51,015 bases of DNA from contig JAFRQH010000016.1 of NCBI GenBank assembly GCA_017428725.1, forward strand, positions 1 through 51,015. The letters run 5' to 3'. Positions 1-8,799 of this stretch are shown here, piece after piece. Numbering within the stretch: position 1 is the first letter of the stretch; the number at the start of each line of letters is the position of its first letter. The position numbers and the translations under genes were made by a program. Source of the DNA: Bacteroidales bacterium. GTDB taxonomy: Bacteria > Bacteroidota > Bacteroidia > Bacteroidales > UBA932. The notes under the pieces are model-generated. The model worked only from the letters and a program-made list of their open reading frames with translations, did not search any database and was not told the DNA's origin.

Positions 1-68
1 TGATGTGCTTTATAAATGTAGCCAAAAATACCAGTAGCTTTTATTTCATATGAAAAACTTCTCGGGGG

Positions 69-100
69 TCTGCCAAGCGGCAGGGGCCGACAAGCCCCTG
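69..100 (-). terminator. GC-rich hairpins downstream of the small membrane protein gene
   Basis: Two adjacent inverted repeats lie just beyond the stop codon of the minus-strand gene at 137-361. One is CTGCC/GGCAG (69-83, loop AAGC) and the other is CAGGGGC/GCCCCTG (81-87 with 94-100). They share a few bases, so only one can form at a time. On the minus strand a short T run follows near 55-60. Placement suits a transcription terminator, but the distance from stem to T run is longer than usual. The rest of 1-136 shows nothing else I can name. Confidence 0.3.
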
Positions 101-136
101 AGAGCGTTCTTCATTTGGATTACAAACATAGTTACT

Positions 137-361
137 TTACTGGTCTTTTGTTTTAGATTTGATGGCGTGCACAATCTCGAATACTCTCCTTATGACAAGG
201 ATGGGAAGCGTGATGAGAAGGACCACGCGAAACCAATCCATCGGCCGATGGAGCGTTTGCACGAATAAGTTGACGAAGACGGCGATGACAAACAATGACC
301 AGAAGATGCGCCATCCTCTCGATTCGAAAAATGCTTTTGTCTTGTTCCAGAAACTGCCCAT
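137..361 (-). CDS. Small two-helix membrane protein, unknown function
   Basis: The 74-residue protein has a charged, aromatic N-terminus (about residues 1-17) and two hydrophobic stretches (about 18-33 and 43-57) separated by a short basic loop. A Lys-rich tail follows (KSKTKDQ at the end). This layout is typical of a small inner-membrane protein and is unlikely to arise by chance in a shadow frame. Two overlapping plus-strand frames lack such order. I recognise no family. The region is more AT-rich than the rest of the window, and I see no good TAnnTTTG promoter directly upstream. The gene lies downstream of the initiator tRNA on the same strand but is separated from it by two terminator-like hairpins, so it probably has its own promoter. 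Existence is likely but not certain. Confidence 0.5.
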   Translation of the reverse strand: MGSFWNKTKAFFESRGWRIFWSLFVIAVFVNLFVQTLHRPMDWFRVVLLITLPILVIRRVFEIVHAIKSKTKDQ

Positions 362-429
362 GGTATCAAGTGATTGAATTACGATTTAGCGTCGTGAAGA
401 TAAGAAGAATGGCCGTTCTATCCAAAAGC

Positions 430-471
430 AAAAAATGGGGAAGGTCTCTTTCCAGCCGTGACACCTTCCCC
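430..471 (-). terminator. Rho-independent terminator (leftward)
   Basis: GGGGAAGGT (437-445) and ACCTTCCCC (463-471) form a perfect 9-bp stem with a 17-nt loop. Read on the minus strand, the stem is followed at once by ATTTTTTG, a six-T run. It would stop leftward transcripts that pass the tRNA hairpin at 551-592 and would isolate the small membrane gene at 137-361. The stretch 472-550 between the two hairpins holds only a 9-bp direct repeat (TGCGCAGAG at about 505 and 530) and no gene that I can see. Confidence 0.7.
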
Positions 472-550
472 AGGACAGTGCACTAATTGCTGGCGTTAGG
501 TGCGCAGAGAAGGTAATGGCGGGCTGCGCAGAGGCCCGATCTCCCGCGAA

Positions 551-592
551 GAAACGAAAACGGCAGCCGTCTGGCTGCCGCAGTTTCGTTTC
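551..592 (-). terminator. Long hairpin directly after tRNA-fMet
   Basis: GAAACGAAA (551-559) pairs with TTTCGTTTC (584-592), and inside it CGGCAGCC (561-568) pairs with GGCTGCCG (573-580) around a 4-nt loop. A small asymmetric bulge separates the two stems. The outer arm touches the 3' end of the tRNA. The position suggests transcript termination or 3'-end processing for the tRNA. There is no long T run after it, so termination may depend on the second hairpin at 430-471. Confidence 0.6.
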
Positions 593-593
593 G

Positions 594-666
<73 letters not shown>

Positions 667-679
667 ATGTTTGGGACTG

Positions 680-710
680 CAAAGGTAGCAATAATTTTTC
701 AGAATCCAAA
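680..710 (-). promoter_or_regulatory. Promoter of tRNA-fMet
   Basis: On the minus strand, TTTG (710-707) and TACCTTTG (687-680) are separated by 19 nt. This matches the Bacteroidota -33/-7 consensus (TTTG, then TAnnTTTG) with ideal spacing. The expected start is about 5 nt after the final G, near 675, and the mature tRNA begins at 666. This is the clearest two-box promoter in the window. Confidence 0.75.
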
Positions 711-711
711 T

Positions 712-2487
712 TTATTTGACCTGGATGTCGGTGTCCATCCGGGCGAGGACCTGCGGCTTGGTGAGTTTGCCGAACAGCGTGACCAGCGGGTTCTCGGCCC
801 GGGCGGCGCGTGCGCTGCTGCCGAACATCTCCATCACCTGCTCCATCGGGGTGAGCGGGGCGGGGTAACCCTTGACGTGCCACTTGGCGAGGTCGGGGTC
901 TCCCGCGAGCGTGGCGGTGTAGTTGATGGCGTCTTCGAGCGTGCCGATCTCGTCCACCAGGTGGATCCCGAGGGCGTCGGAGCCCGTCCACACGCGGCCC
1001 TGGCCGACGGCGTCCACCGTCTCCTTGGGGATGCCGCGGCCCTCGGACACGAGGGTGGTGAAGCGGTCGTAGATGGCCTCGATGGAGGCCTGCATGTAAG
1101 CATACTCCTCAGCGTCGAAGGGACGCATCAGGCCGTACATGTCGCCGTGTTTGTGGGAGGTGACGCTCTCCACGCCCACGTGGGCGATCTCCTTGGCGGT
1201 CTTGGACAGGTCGGGCACCATGCCGAACACACCGATCGAGCCGGTGAGCGTGGTGGCGTCGGAGTAGATCTTGTCGCAGTTGTTGGAGATCCAATAGCCG
1301 CCGGAAGCGGCGTAGTCGCCGTAGGAGGCCACGACGGGCTTGTCGGCCTTGAGCAGGTCGAGCTCGTCCTTGATCTTCTCGGAGGCCAGCACGCTGCCGC
1401 CCGGGGAGTTGACGCGCAGCACCACGGCCTTGACGGTGGAGTCGGCGCGCACCTTGGCGATCACGGAGGCGAAACGGTCGCCGGCAACCTGGGACTTGCC
1501 GTCGCCGTCGATGATCTCGCCGTCGGCGTAGATGACGGCGATCTTCTTCTTCGCCTTGCCGGCCACCACCTTGGCGTCCACGTAGTCGGCGAAGTCGATC
1601 CACTTGATGTCCTTGTATTTGTCGACGACGGCCAGCGTGGCGAGCTTGTCCTCCAGACCCTGGCGGGTCATCAGCTCATCTACGAGCTTGCAGTCCACGA
1701 AGTCCTGCGGGAGGTTGAGTTTGAGCCCCTCGATGCAGGCGTTCAGCTCCTCAAGAGTGATGTCGCGGCTCTGGGCGATCTGCGTCCCGACGGTCTCCCA
1801 CATCGAGTCGATCATCCGCTGGTACTGCTCCCGGTTCTCGGGGCTGGCGCTGCTGCGGGTGTACATCTCGCCGGCGGACTTGTACTTGCCGTGGCGGATG
1901 AGCTGCACGTTGACCCCGAGCCGGTTCAGCAGGTCGCCCAGGAAGATCATCTGCGAGCCCACGCCGGTGAACTGGACCGTGGCGCCGAGGCTGGAAGTCA
2001 TATAGATCTTGTCGGACACGGAGGCGAGATAGTAACTGCCGGTGCCGGGGGTCTCCATATAGGTGACGATGGGCTTGCCGCTGGTGGCGCGGAAATGCGC
2101 AAGCGCCTCGCGCAGCTCGCCCATGGCGGTCACGCTGGAGGCGCCGCCGTCCGTGCGGAGGTAGATGAACTTGACGGCCGGGTCTTCGGCGGCGGCGTTG
2201 ACGGCCTGCACGGCATCCCAGATGCCAATGACGTCGGTGCTGGCCCCGCCGCCCAGAATCAGGGACGTCGGGTCCATGCTGCCGAAAGGACTGGCGCTCT
2301 GGCTCTGCTCGCCGAGCGTGATTTCGGACATGTCAAGGCGGAGTACGCCGGACTTGGGCAGGGCGGTCTTGGCGCTGCCTGCCGCCGCCATGGAGCCGAT
2401 CATCACCATCGTGAAGAACGTGCTGATAATTCCGATCAGGAGGATGCCGCAGATCACGGCAAGGACCATTTTGACAAAATCTTTCAT
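712..2487 (-). CDS. sppA: Signal peptide peptidase SppA (67K type)
   Basis: This membrane-anchored serine protease degrades cleaved signal peptides in the envelope. The 591-residue length matches the long, two-domain (67K) SppA class. A single N-terminal membrane helix (about residues 7-36) anchors it. The Ser/Lys dyad is visible: the general-base lysine in GKYKSAGE (Lys203) in the N-terminal half, and the nucleophile in YAASGGYW (Ser395) in the C-terminal half. The oxyanion-type motif NSPGGS (about 360-365) and GSIGVFG are also present. The start at 2487 gives the membrane helix at once, and a TAnnTTTG element lies 20 nt upstream. It is transcribed divergently from hisS through a shared promoter region. 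Recognition is firm. Confidence 0.95.
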   Translation of the reverse strand: MKDFVKMVLAVICGILLIGIISTFFTMVMIGSMAAAGSAKTALPKSGVLRLDMSEITLGEQSQSASPFGSMDPTSLILGGGASTDVIGIWDAVQAVNAAAEDPAVKFIYLRTDGGASSVTAMGELREALAHFRATSGKPIVTYMETPGTGSYYLASVSDKIYMTSSLGATVQFTGVGSQMIFLGDLLNRLGVNVQLIRHGKYKSAGEMYTRSSASPENREQYQRMIDSMWETVGTQIAQSRDITLEELNACIEGLKLNLPQDFVDCKLVDELMTRQGLEDKLATLAVVDKYKDIKWIDFADYVDAKVVAGKAKKKIAVIYADGEIIDGDGKSQVAGDRFASVIAKVRADSTVKAVVLRVNSPGGSVLASEKIKDELDLLKADKPVVASYGDYAASGGYWISNNCDKIYSDATTLTGSIGVFGMVPDLSKTAKEIAHVGVESVTSHKHGDMYGLMRPFDAEEYAYMQASIEAIYDRFTTLVSEGRGIPKETVDAVGQGRVWTGSDALGIHLVDEIGTLEDAINYTATLAGDPDLAKWHVKGYPAPLTPMEQVMEMFGSSARAARAENPLVTLFGKLTKPQVLARMDTDIQVK

Positions 2488-2506
2488 CGCGAAAAGGAAA
2501 ATTTGT

Positions 2507-2524
2507 CAAAAGTAGGTAAATTTG
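2507..2524. promoter_or_regulatory. Back-to-back -7 elements for sppA (-) and hisS (+)
   Basis: CAAAAGTA (2507-2514) is TACTTTTG on the minus strand and serves sppA. TAAATTTG (2517-2524) serves hisS. Only 2 bp (GG) separate them. Predicted starts are near 2502 (leftward, about 15 nt leader) and 2529 (rightward, about 15 nt leader). The -33 boxes are weak. The two polymerase footprints would overlap fully, so the promoters should compete. Confidence 0.6.
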
Positions 2525-2543
2525 CAGAATAATTCAAGAATCG

Positions 2544-3896
2544 ATGGCACAGAAACCTTCCATACCCAAGGGTACCCGCGATTTCGGCCCGCAGGAGTCC
2601 GCAGAGCGCAACTACATCTTCGACACCATCCGCTCCGTCTTCCGGACCTACGGCTATGCGCAGATCGAGACCCCGGCGATGGAGAATCTCTCCACCCTGC
2701 TGGGCAAGTACGGCGAGGAGGGGGACAAGCTCCTCTACCGCATCCTCAATTCCGGCGACGCCTTCGCGCACGTGGATCCCGACAAGCCGCTGGCCCCGCA
2801 GGTGTGTGAGAAAGGCCTTCGCTACGACCTCACGGTGCCCTTCGCCCGCTTCGTGGTGCAGCACCAGAACGAGCTCTCTTTCCCCTTCAAGCGCTACCAG
2901 ATCCAGCCCGTCTGGCGGGCGGACCGTCCCCAGAAGGGCCGCTACCGGGAGTTCTACCAGTGCGACGTGGATGCCATCGGCTCCCGCAGCCAGCTCTGCG
3001 AGCTCGAGCTCGTCCAGATCGTGGACCGGGTCTTCGCGAAGCTGGGCGTGCGCGTGCTCGTCAAGGTCAACAACCGCAAGGTCCTGACCGGCCTGGCGGA
3101 GATCTGCGGCTTCCCCGACAAGGTGGTGGACATCACGGTGGCCATCGACAAGCTGGACAAGGTCGGACTGGACGCCGTCAAGGAGGAGATGCTCGCCAAG
3201 GGCCTCTCGGCCGAGGCCGTGGCCGTACTGGAGCCGGTACTGACCCTGAGCGGGACCAATGCCGAGAAGCTCGCGAAGATGCGCGGCGTGATGGCCGCCT
3301 CCGAGACCGGCCTCAAGGGCCTGGACGAGCTGGAGGAGCTCTTCGGCTACATCGAATCCGCCGGCATCGCGACCCCGGCCGAGATCGACCTCTCGCTGGC
3401 GCGCGGGCTCAACTACTACACCGGCGCCATCTTCGAGGTCAAGGCCCTCGACTGGCAGATCGGCAGTATCTGCGGCGGCGGCCGCTACGACAACCTGACG
3501 GGCATCTTCGGCCTGCCGGACATGTCGGGCGTGGGCGTGAGCTTTGGCGCCGACCGCATCTATGACGTGCTCAAGGGCCTGGACAAGTTCCCCAAGGACC
3601 TGTGCAGCGCCACGCGCCTGCTGCTGGCGAACATGGGCGCGGACGAGGTCCGCTACCTGCTGCCGCTCGCAGCCGCCCTGCGCGCCGCGGGCGTGGCGGT
3701 GGAGATCTATCCCGACGCCGCCAAACTCAAGAAGCAGTTCGACTACGCCGACCGCAAGTCCATCCCCTTCCTGTCCATCACGGGTGCATCCGAGATGGAG
3801 CAGGGGGTCGTGAACCTGAAGAATCTGGCATCCGGCGAGCAGAAGTCGTTCGCGAAGGACGACATTGCCGGGATCCTGCACTTCCTAGAGCAGTAG
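2544..3896 (+). CDS. hisS: Histidyl-tRNA synthetase
   Basis: This cytoplasmic class II aminoacyl-tRNA synthetase charges tRNA-His. The 450-residue protein shows the family signatures in order: GTRDFGP near the N-terminus, the motif 2 region ([20 protein letters not shown]) with FYQCDVD, the HisRS-specific RGLNYYTG (A-box) and GGGRYDNL, and motif 3 in [11 protein letters not shown]. The C-terminal anticodon-binding domain starts at about residue 345. The start chosen gives [14 protein letters not shown], the usual spacing to GTRDF. It ends 12 bp inside the convergent gene on the other strand (3885-4946). No oddities were seen. Confidence 0.97.
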   Translation: MAQKPSIPKGTRDFGPQESAERNYIFDTIRSVFRTYGYAQIETPAMENLSTLLGKYGEEGDKLLYRILNSGDAFAHVDPDKPLAPQVCEKGLRYDLTVPFARFVVQHQNELSFPFKRYQIQPVWRADRPQKGRYREFYQCDVDAIGSRSQLCELELVQIVDRVFAKLGVRVLVKVNNRKVLTGLAEICGFPDKVVDITVAIDKLDKVGLDAVKEEMLAKGLSAEAVAVLEPVLTLSGTNAEKLAKMRGVMAASETGLKGLDELEELFGYIESAGIATPAEIDLSLARGLNYYTGAIFEVKALDWQIGSICGGGRYDNLTGIFGLPDMSGVGVSFGADRIYDVLKGLDKFPKDLCSATRLLLANMGADEVRYLLPLAAALRAAGVAVEIYPDAAKLKKQFDYADRKSIPFLSITGASEMEQGVVNLKNLASGEQKSFAKDDIAGILHFLEQ

Positions 3897-4946
3897 CATC
3901 ACCGCAAAGACATAGAGCAGGAACGCCTGGAACTTCAGGCGCCCGCTGTTGTTCTCCGACAGGAGCGACTCCGTGACGTCGGTCTCCGACAGCTCGGTGA
4001 GTTTCTCCTTGTCCGGCAGGCGCCGGGCGCTCCATTTGGTGACGATCAGCCCGTCCGAGACGTAGGTGGCCCCGCCGTTGGAGCGGTTCAGCGTGAGGAG
4101 TTTCTTGCGGTCGGCGAAATACGTGGCGGAGAGGACCTCGGGTGCACCGGTCAGGGATTCGAGCTGCTCCGGCGTGGCGGCCGCCAGCACCACGGGATTG
4201 TATCCGAGCGAGGAAGCCTCGCGCATCAGGCGCGCGATGCGCTCCCAGCCCTCCGCTCCGACTTTCGCGGGATTGTAGACGGAAACGGCGAGCATTTCGC
4301 CCTCCACCATCAGCGAATCCACGTACTGTCCGGCGGCATCGCTCACCGAGAGCGTGGGCGTGCGGTCGTCCAGCGGGTCGTCGATCTCCTCGGGCAGCAT
4401 CAGCTCCGCTCCGGGCTTGAAGGTCGTGAAGTCCACCAGCGGGATGGACAGGGCGGAATAGAACAGGAACAGCACCACGGAGACGGCGGTGATGGGGAAG
4501 GAGACGTATTTGACCTTGCGGGTCGGCTCCAGCTTGCTGAAGGGGAGGAAGGCCAGGGCCCAGAGCCCGAGCAAGACGAAGTTCTTGAGCAGGCTCTGCA
4601 CGTGGGTCAGGTGGACGATCTCCCCGAAGCAGCCGCAGTCCATCGGGGGATTCCAGATGCAGAGGACCACGGTCAGCAGGGTGAAGAAACCCAGGAGCGC
4701 GCCCGTGGCGATGGCCGTGACCTTGCGCCACACGCCCGTGATCAGGGCGGCGCCCAGCAGGGCCTCGGTCAGGGCCAACCCGGAGCCCACCAGGCCCGCC
4801 AGCCCGTGCAGGAAACCGAGGTGCAGGAACTGGAAGTACTCCTCCACGACCAGCCGGGCCCCCACCGGGTCCATCAGCTTGAGGACGCCGGAGAGAAAAA
4901 GTACGAAACCGACCAGGCCGGCGCTAAACTTTCGGATAACTCTCAT
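3885..4946 (-). CDS. DoxX/MauE-like membrane protein (BT_3928-type family)
   Basis: The N-terminal 140 or so residues form a DoxX/MauE-like membrane domain with four or so hydrophobic helices and the motif CGCFG (in [11 protein letters not shown]). That motif is typical of the MauE-like branch linked to disulfide or redox chemistry. One more helix follows (about residues 157-172). The remaining C-terminal part (about 175-340) looks thioredoxin-like in layout but shows no CxxC, and it ends in a hydrophobic tail. Homologues in Bacteroidota are annotated as a conserved family of unknown exact role. It follows tmk with a 23-bp overlap, so the two are surely co-transcribed, and its stop overlaps the end of hisS by 12 bp. 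A role in envelope redox homeostasis is inference from the CGCFG motif only. Confidence 0.8.
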   Translation of the reverse strand: MRVIRKFSAGLVGFVLFLSGVLKLMDPVGARLVVEEYFQFLHLGFLHGLAGLVGSGLALTEALLGAALITGVWRKVTAIATGALLGFFTLLTVVLCIWNPPMDCGCFGEIVHLTHVQSLLKNFVLLGLWALAFLPFSKLEPTRKVKYVSFPITAVSVVLFLFYSALSIPLVDFTTFKPGAELMLPEEIDDPLDDRTPTLSVSDAAGQYVDSLMVEGEMLAVSVYNPAKVGAEGWERIARLMREASSLGYNPVVLAAATPEQLESLTGAPEVLSATYFADRKKLLTLNRSNGGATYVSDGLIVTKWSARRLPDKEKLTELSETDVTESLLSENNSGRLKFQAFLLYVFAVMLLL

Positions 4947-5607
4947 AGACGGCCTTGACCTTGTCGAAAATCACTTCGGGCGGCAGCATCTGCCCGTCCG
5001 GACTGCTGCAGTCCACGGCGATGAAATGCGGGTCCAGCGCCGCCTGGCGGCGGTACATCTGCTGCACGCGCTGCTGGAAGGCGATGTCCGCCTCGTGGAT
5101 GTCCTGCTTGCCGCGGAGGTACCCGCGGTCTGCGCCGCCGCGCTGCGCGGAGAGGCTCCGCTCCACGAAACCGATGGGCACGTCCAGGAAGATGTTGAGG
5201 TCCGGCCGCGGGAGGCCGAACTGCCCGTACTCGGTATTGTTGATCCATTCGCGCAGCTCCTCCGCTTCGTCGTAGGAGCTGAGCTTGGCGCACTGGTAGG
5301 CGATGTTGGAGTAGACGTAGCGGTCCAGCAGGACGGTGCCGCCCTGGTCCAGGACCCGGCGGATCTGTGGGGCGGCATCCCGGCGGTCCTCCGCGAAGAG
5401 CAGGGCCACCAGCTGCGGGTGGACGCTGTCGATGGCGCCGAACCCGCCGCGCAGGAACTTGCCGATGAGCCCGCCGTAGACGGGCGCGTCGTAGCGGGGG
5501 AAGTGGATGTACTCCAGCCGGTCGCAGACACTTCCGAGGTATTCTCTGAACAAGCGGACCTGGGTGGATTTGCCGGCTCCGTCCAGGCCTTCCAAGACAA
5601 TTAGCAT
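4924..5607 (-). CDS. tmk: Thymidylate kinase
   Basis: This enzyme phosphorylates dTMP to dTDP in the cytoplasm. The 227-residue protein begins with the P-loop GLDGAGKST (residues 7-15). The dTMP-binding DR(Y/H) motif is DRYVYSN (from residue 95). A LID-like segment rich in Arg and Gly occupies about 155-175 (RGGADRGYLRGKQDIHE). The start at 5607 places the P-loop correctly. A -7 element, TATCTTTG on the minus strand, lies only 8 nt upstream of the ATG, so the mRNA is nearly leaderless. It is divergent from folP and overlaps the following membrane gene by 23 bp. Confidence 0.95.
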   Translation of the reverse strand: MLIVLEGLDGAGKSTQVRLFREYLGSVCDRLEYIHFPRYDAPVYGGLIGKFLRGGFGAIDSVHPQLVALLFAEDRRDAAPQIRRVLDQGGTVLLDRYVYSNIAYQCAKLSSYDEAEELREWINNTEYGQFGLPRPDLNIFLDVPIGFVERSLSAQRGGADRGYLRGKQDIHEADIAFQQRVQQMYRRQAALDPHFIAVDCSSPDGQMLPPEVIFDKVKAVYESYPKV

Positions 5608-5614
5608 AACCTTG

Positions 5615-5643
5615 CAAAGATATGGAAAAAATCTCTATTTTTG
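5615..5643. promoter_or_regulatory. Divergent -7 elements for tmk (-) and folP (+)
   Basis: CAAAGATA (5615-5622) reads TATCTTTG leftward. TATTTTTG (5636-5643) reads rightward, with a TTG (5612-5614) 21 nt upstream as a possible -33 box. The gap between the two -7 elements is 13 bp. Rightward, the G of the motif is 5 nt before the folP ATG, which predicts a leaderless message. Leftward, the predicted leader is about 3 nt. Confidence 0.65.
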
Positions 5644-5647
5644 CCGT

Positions 5648-6388
5648 ATGACACGGATAATGGCAGTGGTCAACCTGACCCCGGATTCCTTTTTCGCCCC
5701 GAGCCGCGTACGCGCGGACCGGGCGCGCAAGCGCATCCGCTCGCTGCTGGACCAGGGCGCGGACCTGATCGACCTGGGGGCCGTGTCGACCCGCCCCGGG
5801 GCGGCTGACGTGGACCTGGAGGCCGAATGGGCCCGCCTGGAGCCGGTCGTGCGCGCCTGGGATCCGGCGGTGCCGCTGTCGGTGGACACGACCCGCGCCG
5901 CGATCGTGCAGCGTGTCTTCGACTGCGCGGGCCCCTTCCTGGTCAATGACATCTCAGCCGGGGAGGACGATCCGCGGATGCTGGAGACGGTGGGCCGGCT
6001 GGGCCTGCCGTACGTGGCGATGCACAAGCGCGGCAATCCCCGGACGATGGATGCGCTGAGCACCTATCCCGAGGGGATCCTCCCGGCCCTGGCGGACTAC
6101 TTCCGGGCGTTTGCGGTGCGGGCGGAGGAGGCCGGCATCGCCGAATGGATCCTGGATCCCGGGCTGGGCTTCGCCAAGACCGCGGAGCAGAACTGGGAGA
6201 TCCTGGAGCGGCTCGGGGAGCTGCAGGCCCTGGGGCGCCCCATCCTCATCGGCGCCGCCGACAAACGCTTCACCGGCGGCGACACCGAGCGGGCCCACCG
6301 CCTGGCGCTGCGTGGCGGCGCCGCCATCCTCCGTGTACACGACGTCGCCGCTGCGCGCCGCACGATTGATAATTTCCTTTCCCGATGA
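5648..6388 (+). CDS. folP: Dihydropteroate synthase
   Basis: This enzyme condenses 4-aminobenzoate with the pterin pyrophosphate in folate synthesis. From the ATG at 5648 the protein has 246 residues, shorter than the usual 270-285. The family motifs are present: MAVVNLTPDSF at the start, DLGAVSTRPGA (pterin site), SVDTTRA, VNDISAG, LDPGLGF and a final LRVHDV. The usual SRK motif is altered to ADKRFTGG. The frame is open further upstream, but that part is antisense to tmk, and the promoter lies directly before 5648. The stop overlaps the next start by 4 bp (ATGA), so the GH127-type gene is in the same transcript. The shortness suggests trimmed loops; activity still looks likely. Confidence 0.9.
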   Translation: MTRIMAVVNLTPDSFFAPSRVRADRARKRIRSLLDQGADLIDLGAVSTRPGAADVDLEAEWARLEPVVRAWDPAVPLSVDTTRAAIVQRVFDCAGPFLVNDISAGEDDPRMLETVGRLGLPYVAMHKRGNPRTMDALSTYPEGILPALADYFRAFAVRAEEAGIAEWILDPGLGFAKTAEQNWEILERLGELQALGRPILIGAADKRFTGGDTERAHRLALRGGAAILRVHDVAAARRTIDNFLSR

Positions 6389-8799
6389 GAGTTTCCCATA
6401 TTGCCGGCATCACGCTCGTGTGCTGCCTCGGCGTCCTGGCGGCCTGTACCGCCGGGCGTGCTTCCAAGAATATCCGGATCGTCCAGAAGGTGCGGGTGGA
6501 GACCCCTGCCGGCACGGTCCCGGTCCTGCCCTGGCAGATCCGGGTGACGTACGACGACCTCACGCAGGAGTGGCGCCAGGTCAAGTGGACCAACGCCGCG
6601 CGCGAGACGGAGGAGGAGCAGGCCGCCCTGCCCGCCGGGTTCGCGTACACCGTCCAGGGCTATATCCTGGGGGACAATGCCTCCGACGAGGGGTATCCGG
6701 TCCAGGCGGAGGTGCGTGTCACGGCGGAGCCCCGTCCCGCGCCCGTCCCCGCGGCCCGGCCCCTGCCGCTTTCGGACGTGCGCATCACGGGCGACAACCG
6801 CCTGACCGGCAACCGCGACCTGGACGTGCGCCAGCTGCTCTCGCTGGACATCACGCAGATGCTCTACAATTACCGGGACACCTACGGGCTGCCGACCGAA
6901 GGGTACAATCGCCCGCAGGGTTGGGATTCCGTGGACACCAAACTGAAGGGCCACGGGTCCGGGCACTATATGTCGGCCCTCGCCTTCGCCTATGCCGGCA
7001 CGGACGATGCGGCCCTGCGCGACTCCCTCCTGCTGCGGATCCGCCGGATGGTGGACGAGCTGCGGGAGTGCCAGGAGCGCACCTTCGTGTGGTCGGACCG
7101 CCTCGGGCGCTACCTGGAGGCGCGCGACCTCGCCCCGGAGCCCGAGCTCGGCCGGCTGAAGGGGACCTGGGAGGCCTTCGACACATACAAGCGGGGCTAC
7201 CGCAATTATGGCTACGGCTACCTCAACGCCATCCCCGCGCAGCATCCGGTCCTGGTGGAATACTACCGTCCCTACAACAACCGCGACTGGGTCTGGGCGC
7301 CTTATTACACGATCCACAAGCAGCTCGCGGGCCTGGTGGACATCGCCCTGAACGTGGAGGACCGTGCCGTGGCGGACAAGGCCCTGCTGATTGCCCGGGA
7401 TATGGGCCTGTGGGTCTGGAACCGCCTCCATTACAGGACTTTCGTCCAGGAGGAAGGCACGCAGGCGGAGCGCCGGGCACGCCCCGGCAACCGCTACGAG
7501 ATGTGGAACATGTACATCGCCGGCGAGGTGGGCGGGATGCAGGAAGTCCTCTCCCGCCTGTCCGGGATGGTGGACGACCCGGAGCAGGCGGCCCGGCTGC
7601 GCGAGGCGGCCGGCTGCTTCGACGCGCCGGCCTTCTACGGCCCGCTCTCGCGGGGCGTGGACGACATCCGCACCCGCCACGCCAACCAGCATATCCCGAT
7701 GGCCATCGGCGCCCTGCAGCGCTACCGGCGCGAGGGCGATCCCGCCTACTATGCCATCGCGCGCAATTTCTGGGAGCTGGTCCAGGGCCGCTACGCCTAT
7801 GCTACGGGCGGGGTCGGCAACGGCGAGATGTTCCGCGAGCCCTACACGCAGATGCTCAGCCTCAACACCAACGCCCGCACGGGCCGCGGGGGTATGGTCC
7901 ACCCGGATCCGGATATCAACGAGACCTGCTGTGCCTACAACCTGGCCAAACTGACCCGGGACCTCAACGGGTTCGATCCGGACGACGCCCGCTATATGGA
8001 CTACTACGAGCGGGTCCTCTACAACCAGATCGTCGGATCGGTCCATCCGGAGCATTACGGGGTCACTTACCAGTACGCGGTGGGACTGAACGCCGCCAAG
8101 CCTTTCGGCAACCATTCCCCGCAGTCCTCGTGCTGTGGCGGTACGGGCGCCGAGAACCACGTCAAGTACCAGGAAGCGGCTTATTTCGTGTCCGACAATA
8201 CCCTGTGGGTAGCGCTCTACCTGCCCACGGAGGCAGTTTGGAAAGAGAAGGGCGTCCGGTTCCGCCAGGACTGCGCCTGGCCGGCCGAGGAGTCCGTGGT
8301 CACCATCGGGCAGGGCGGACGCTTCGCGATGAAGCTGCGCGTGCCCTACTGGGCCGGCAAGGGCTTCGAGATCCGGCTCAACGGCCGGCGCATCGCCCGT
8401 TCATTCGAACCCTGCTCCTATGCCGAAATCCCCGAGCGGGACTGGAAGCCCGGCGACCGCGTCAGCATCCGGATGCCGTTCGGCGTGCACCTCTTCTACG
8501 GCCCGGACAAGATGGCGCTGGCCGCCACCGAAGGCCAGGCGCAGACCCCCTTCGAGCCCAGGTGGGAGGGCGCCCTGATGTACGGTCCGCTGGTGATGGC
8601 CTCGCCCGACATCACGACCTGGGAGGAGGCCGAGGTCTCCCTCGGGACGGGCCTCAAAGAAATCGTCCCCTGCGGCGCGGACGCCGGCGAGGGGACGATG
8701 GGTCATGTCTATAAGCTTACGCTGGACGGGCGGACGTTCTATCCGGATTATTACCTGACAGACCACGCGACGCACTACCTGCGCCTGGACCTGCACTAG
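6385..8799 (+). CDS. GH127-type (DUF1680) glycoside hydrolase, lipoprotein
   Basis: This is a predicted beta-L-arabinofuranosidase-type enzyme that removes terminal arabinofuranose from plant glycans. The 804-residue protein has a lipoprotein signal (LAAC, Cys21), so it is tethered in the envelope. The (alpha/alpha)6-barrel signature regions are recognisable, and the cysteine/zinc site is complete: Glu513 and Cys515 in NETCCAYN, and Cys583-Cys584 in SSCCGGTG. These correspond to the Glu/Cys/Cys/Cys zinc ligands and the cysteine nucleophile known in GH127. Related families (such as GH146) share this site, so the exact substrate is open. It overlaps folP by 4 bp and the convergent CPBP gene by 4 bp. 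A sugar hydrolase fused transcriptionally to folate synthesis, and not lying in the PUL, is unusual. Confidence 0.85.
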   Translation: MRVSHIAGITLVCCLGVLAACTAGRASKNIRIVQKVRVETPAGTVPVLPWQIRVTYDDLTQEWRQVKWTNAARETEEEQAALPAGFAYTVQGYILGDNASDEGYPVQAEVRVTAEPRPAPVPAARPLPLSDVRITGDNRLTGNRDLDVRQLLSLDITQMLYNYRDTYGLPTEGYNRPQGWDSVDTKLKGHGSGHYMSALAFAYAGTDDAALRDSLLLRIRRMVDELRECQERTFVWSDRLGRYLEARDLAPEPELGRLKGTWEAFDTYKRGYRNYGYGYLNAIPAQHPVLVEYYRPYNNRDWVWAPYYTIHKQLAGLVDIALNVEDRAVADKALLIARDMGLWVWNRLHYRTFVQEEGTQAERRARPGNRYEMWNMYIAGEVGGMQEVLSRLSGMVDDPEQAARLREAAGCFDAPAFYGPLSRGVDDIRTRHANQHIPMAIGALQRYRREGDPAYYAIARNFWELVQGRYAYATGGVGNGEMFREPYTQMLSLNTNARTGRGGMVHPDPDINETCCAYNLAKLTRDLNGFDPDDARYMDYYERVLYNQIVGSVHPEHYGVTYQYAVGLNAAKPFGNHSPQSSCCGGTGAENHVKYQEAAYFVSDNTLWVALYLPTEAVWKEKGVRFRQDCAWPAEESVVTIGQGGRFAMKLRVPYWAGKGFEIRLNGRRIARSFEPCSYAEIPERDWKPGDRVSIRMPFGVHLFYGPDKMALAATEGQAQTPFEPRWEGALMYGPLVMASPDITTWEEAEVSLGTGLKEIVPCGADAGEGTMGHVYKLTLDGRTFYPDYYLTDHATHYLRLDLH

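Noticed and set aside
50..486. Short plus-strand frames near the left edge
   Set aside because: They overlap the better supported minus-strand membrane protein and a terminator, and their translations lack signal peptides or regular hydrophobic patterns.
472..550. A small RNA gene between the two hairpins after tRNA-fMet
   Set aside because: There is no promoter element and only a short direct repeat; evidence is too thin to call an ncRNA.
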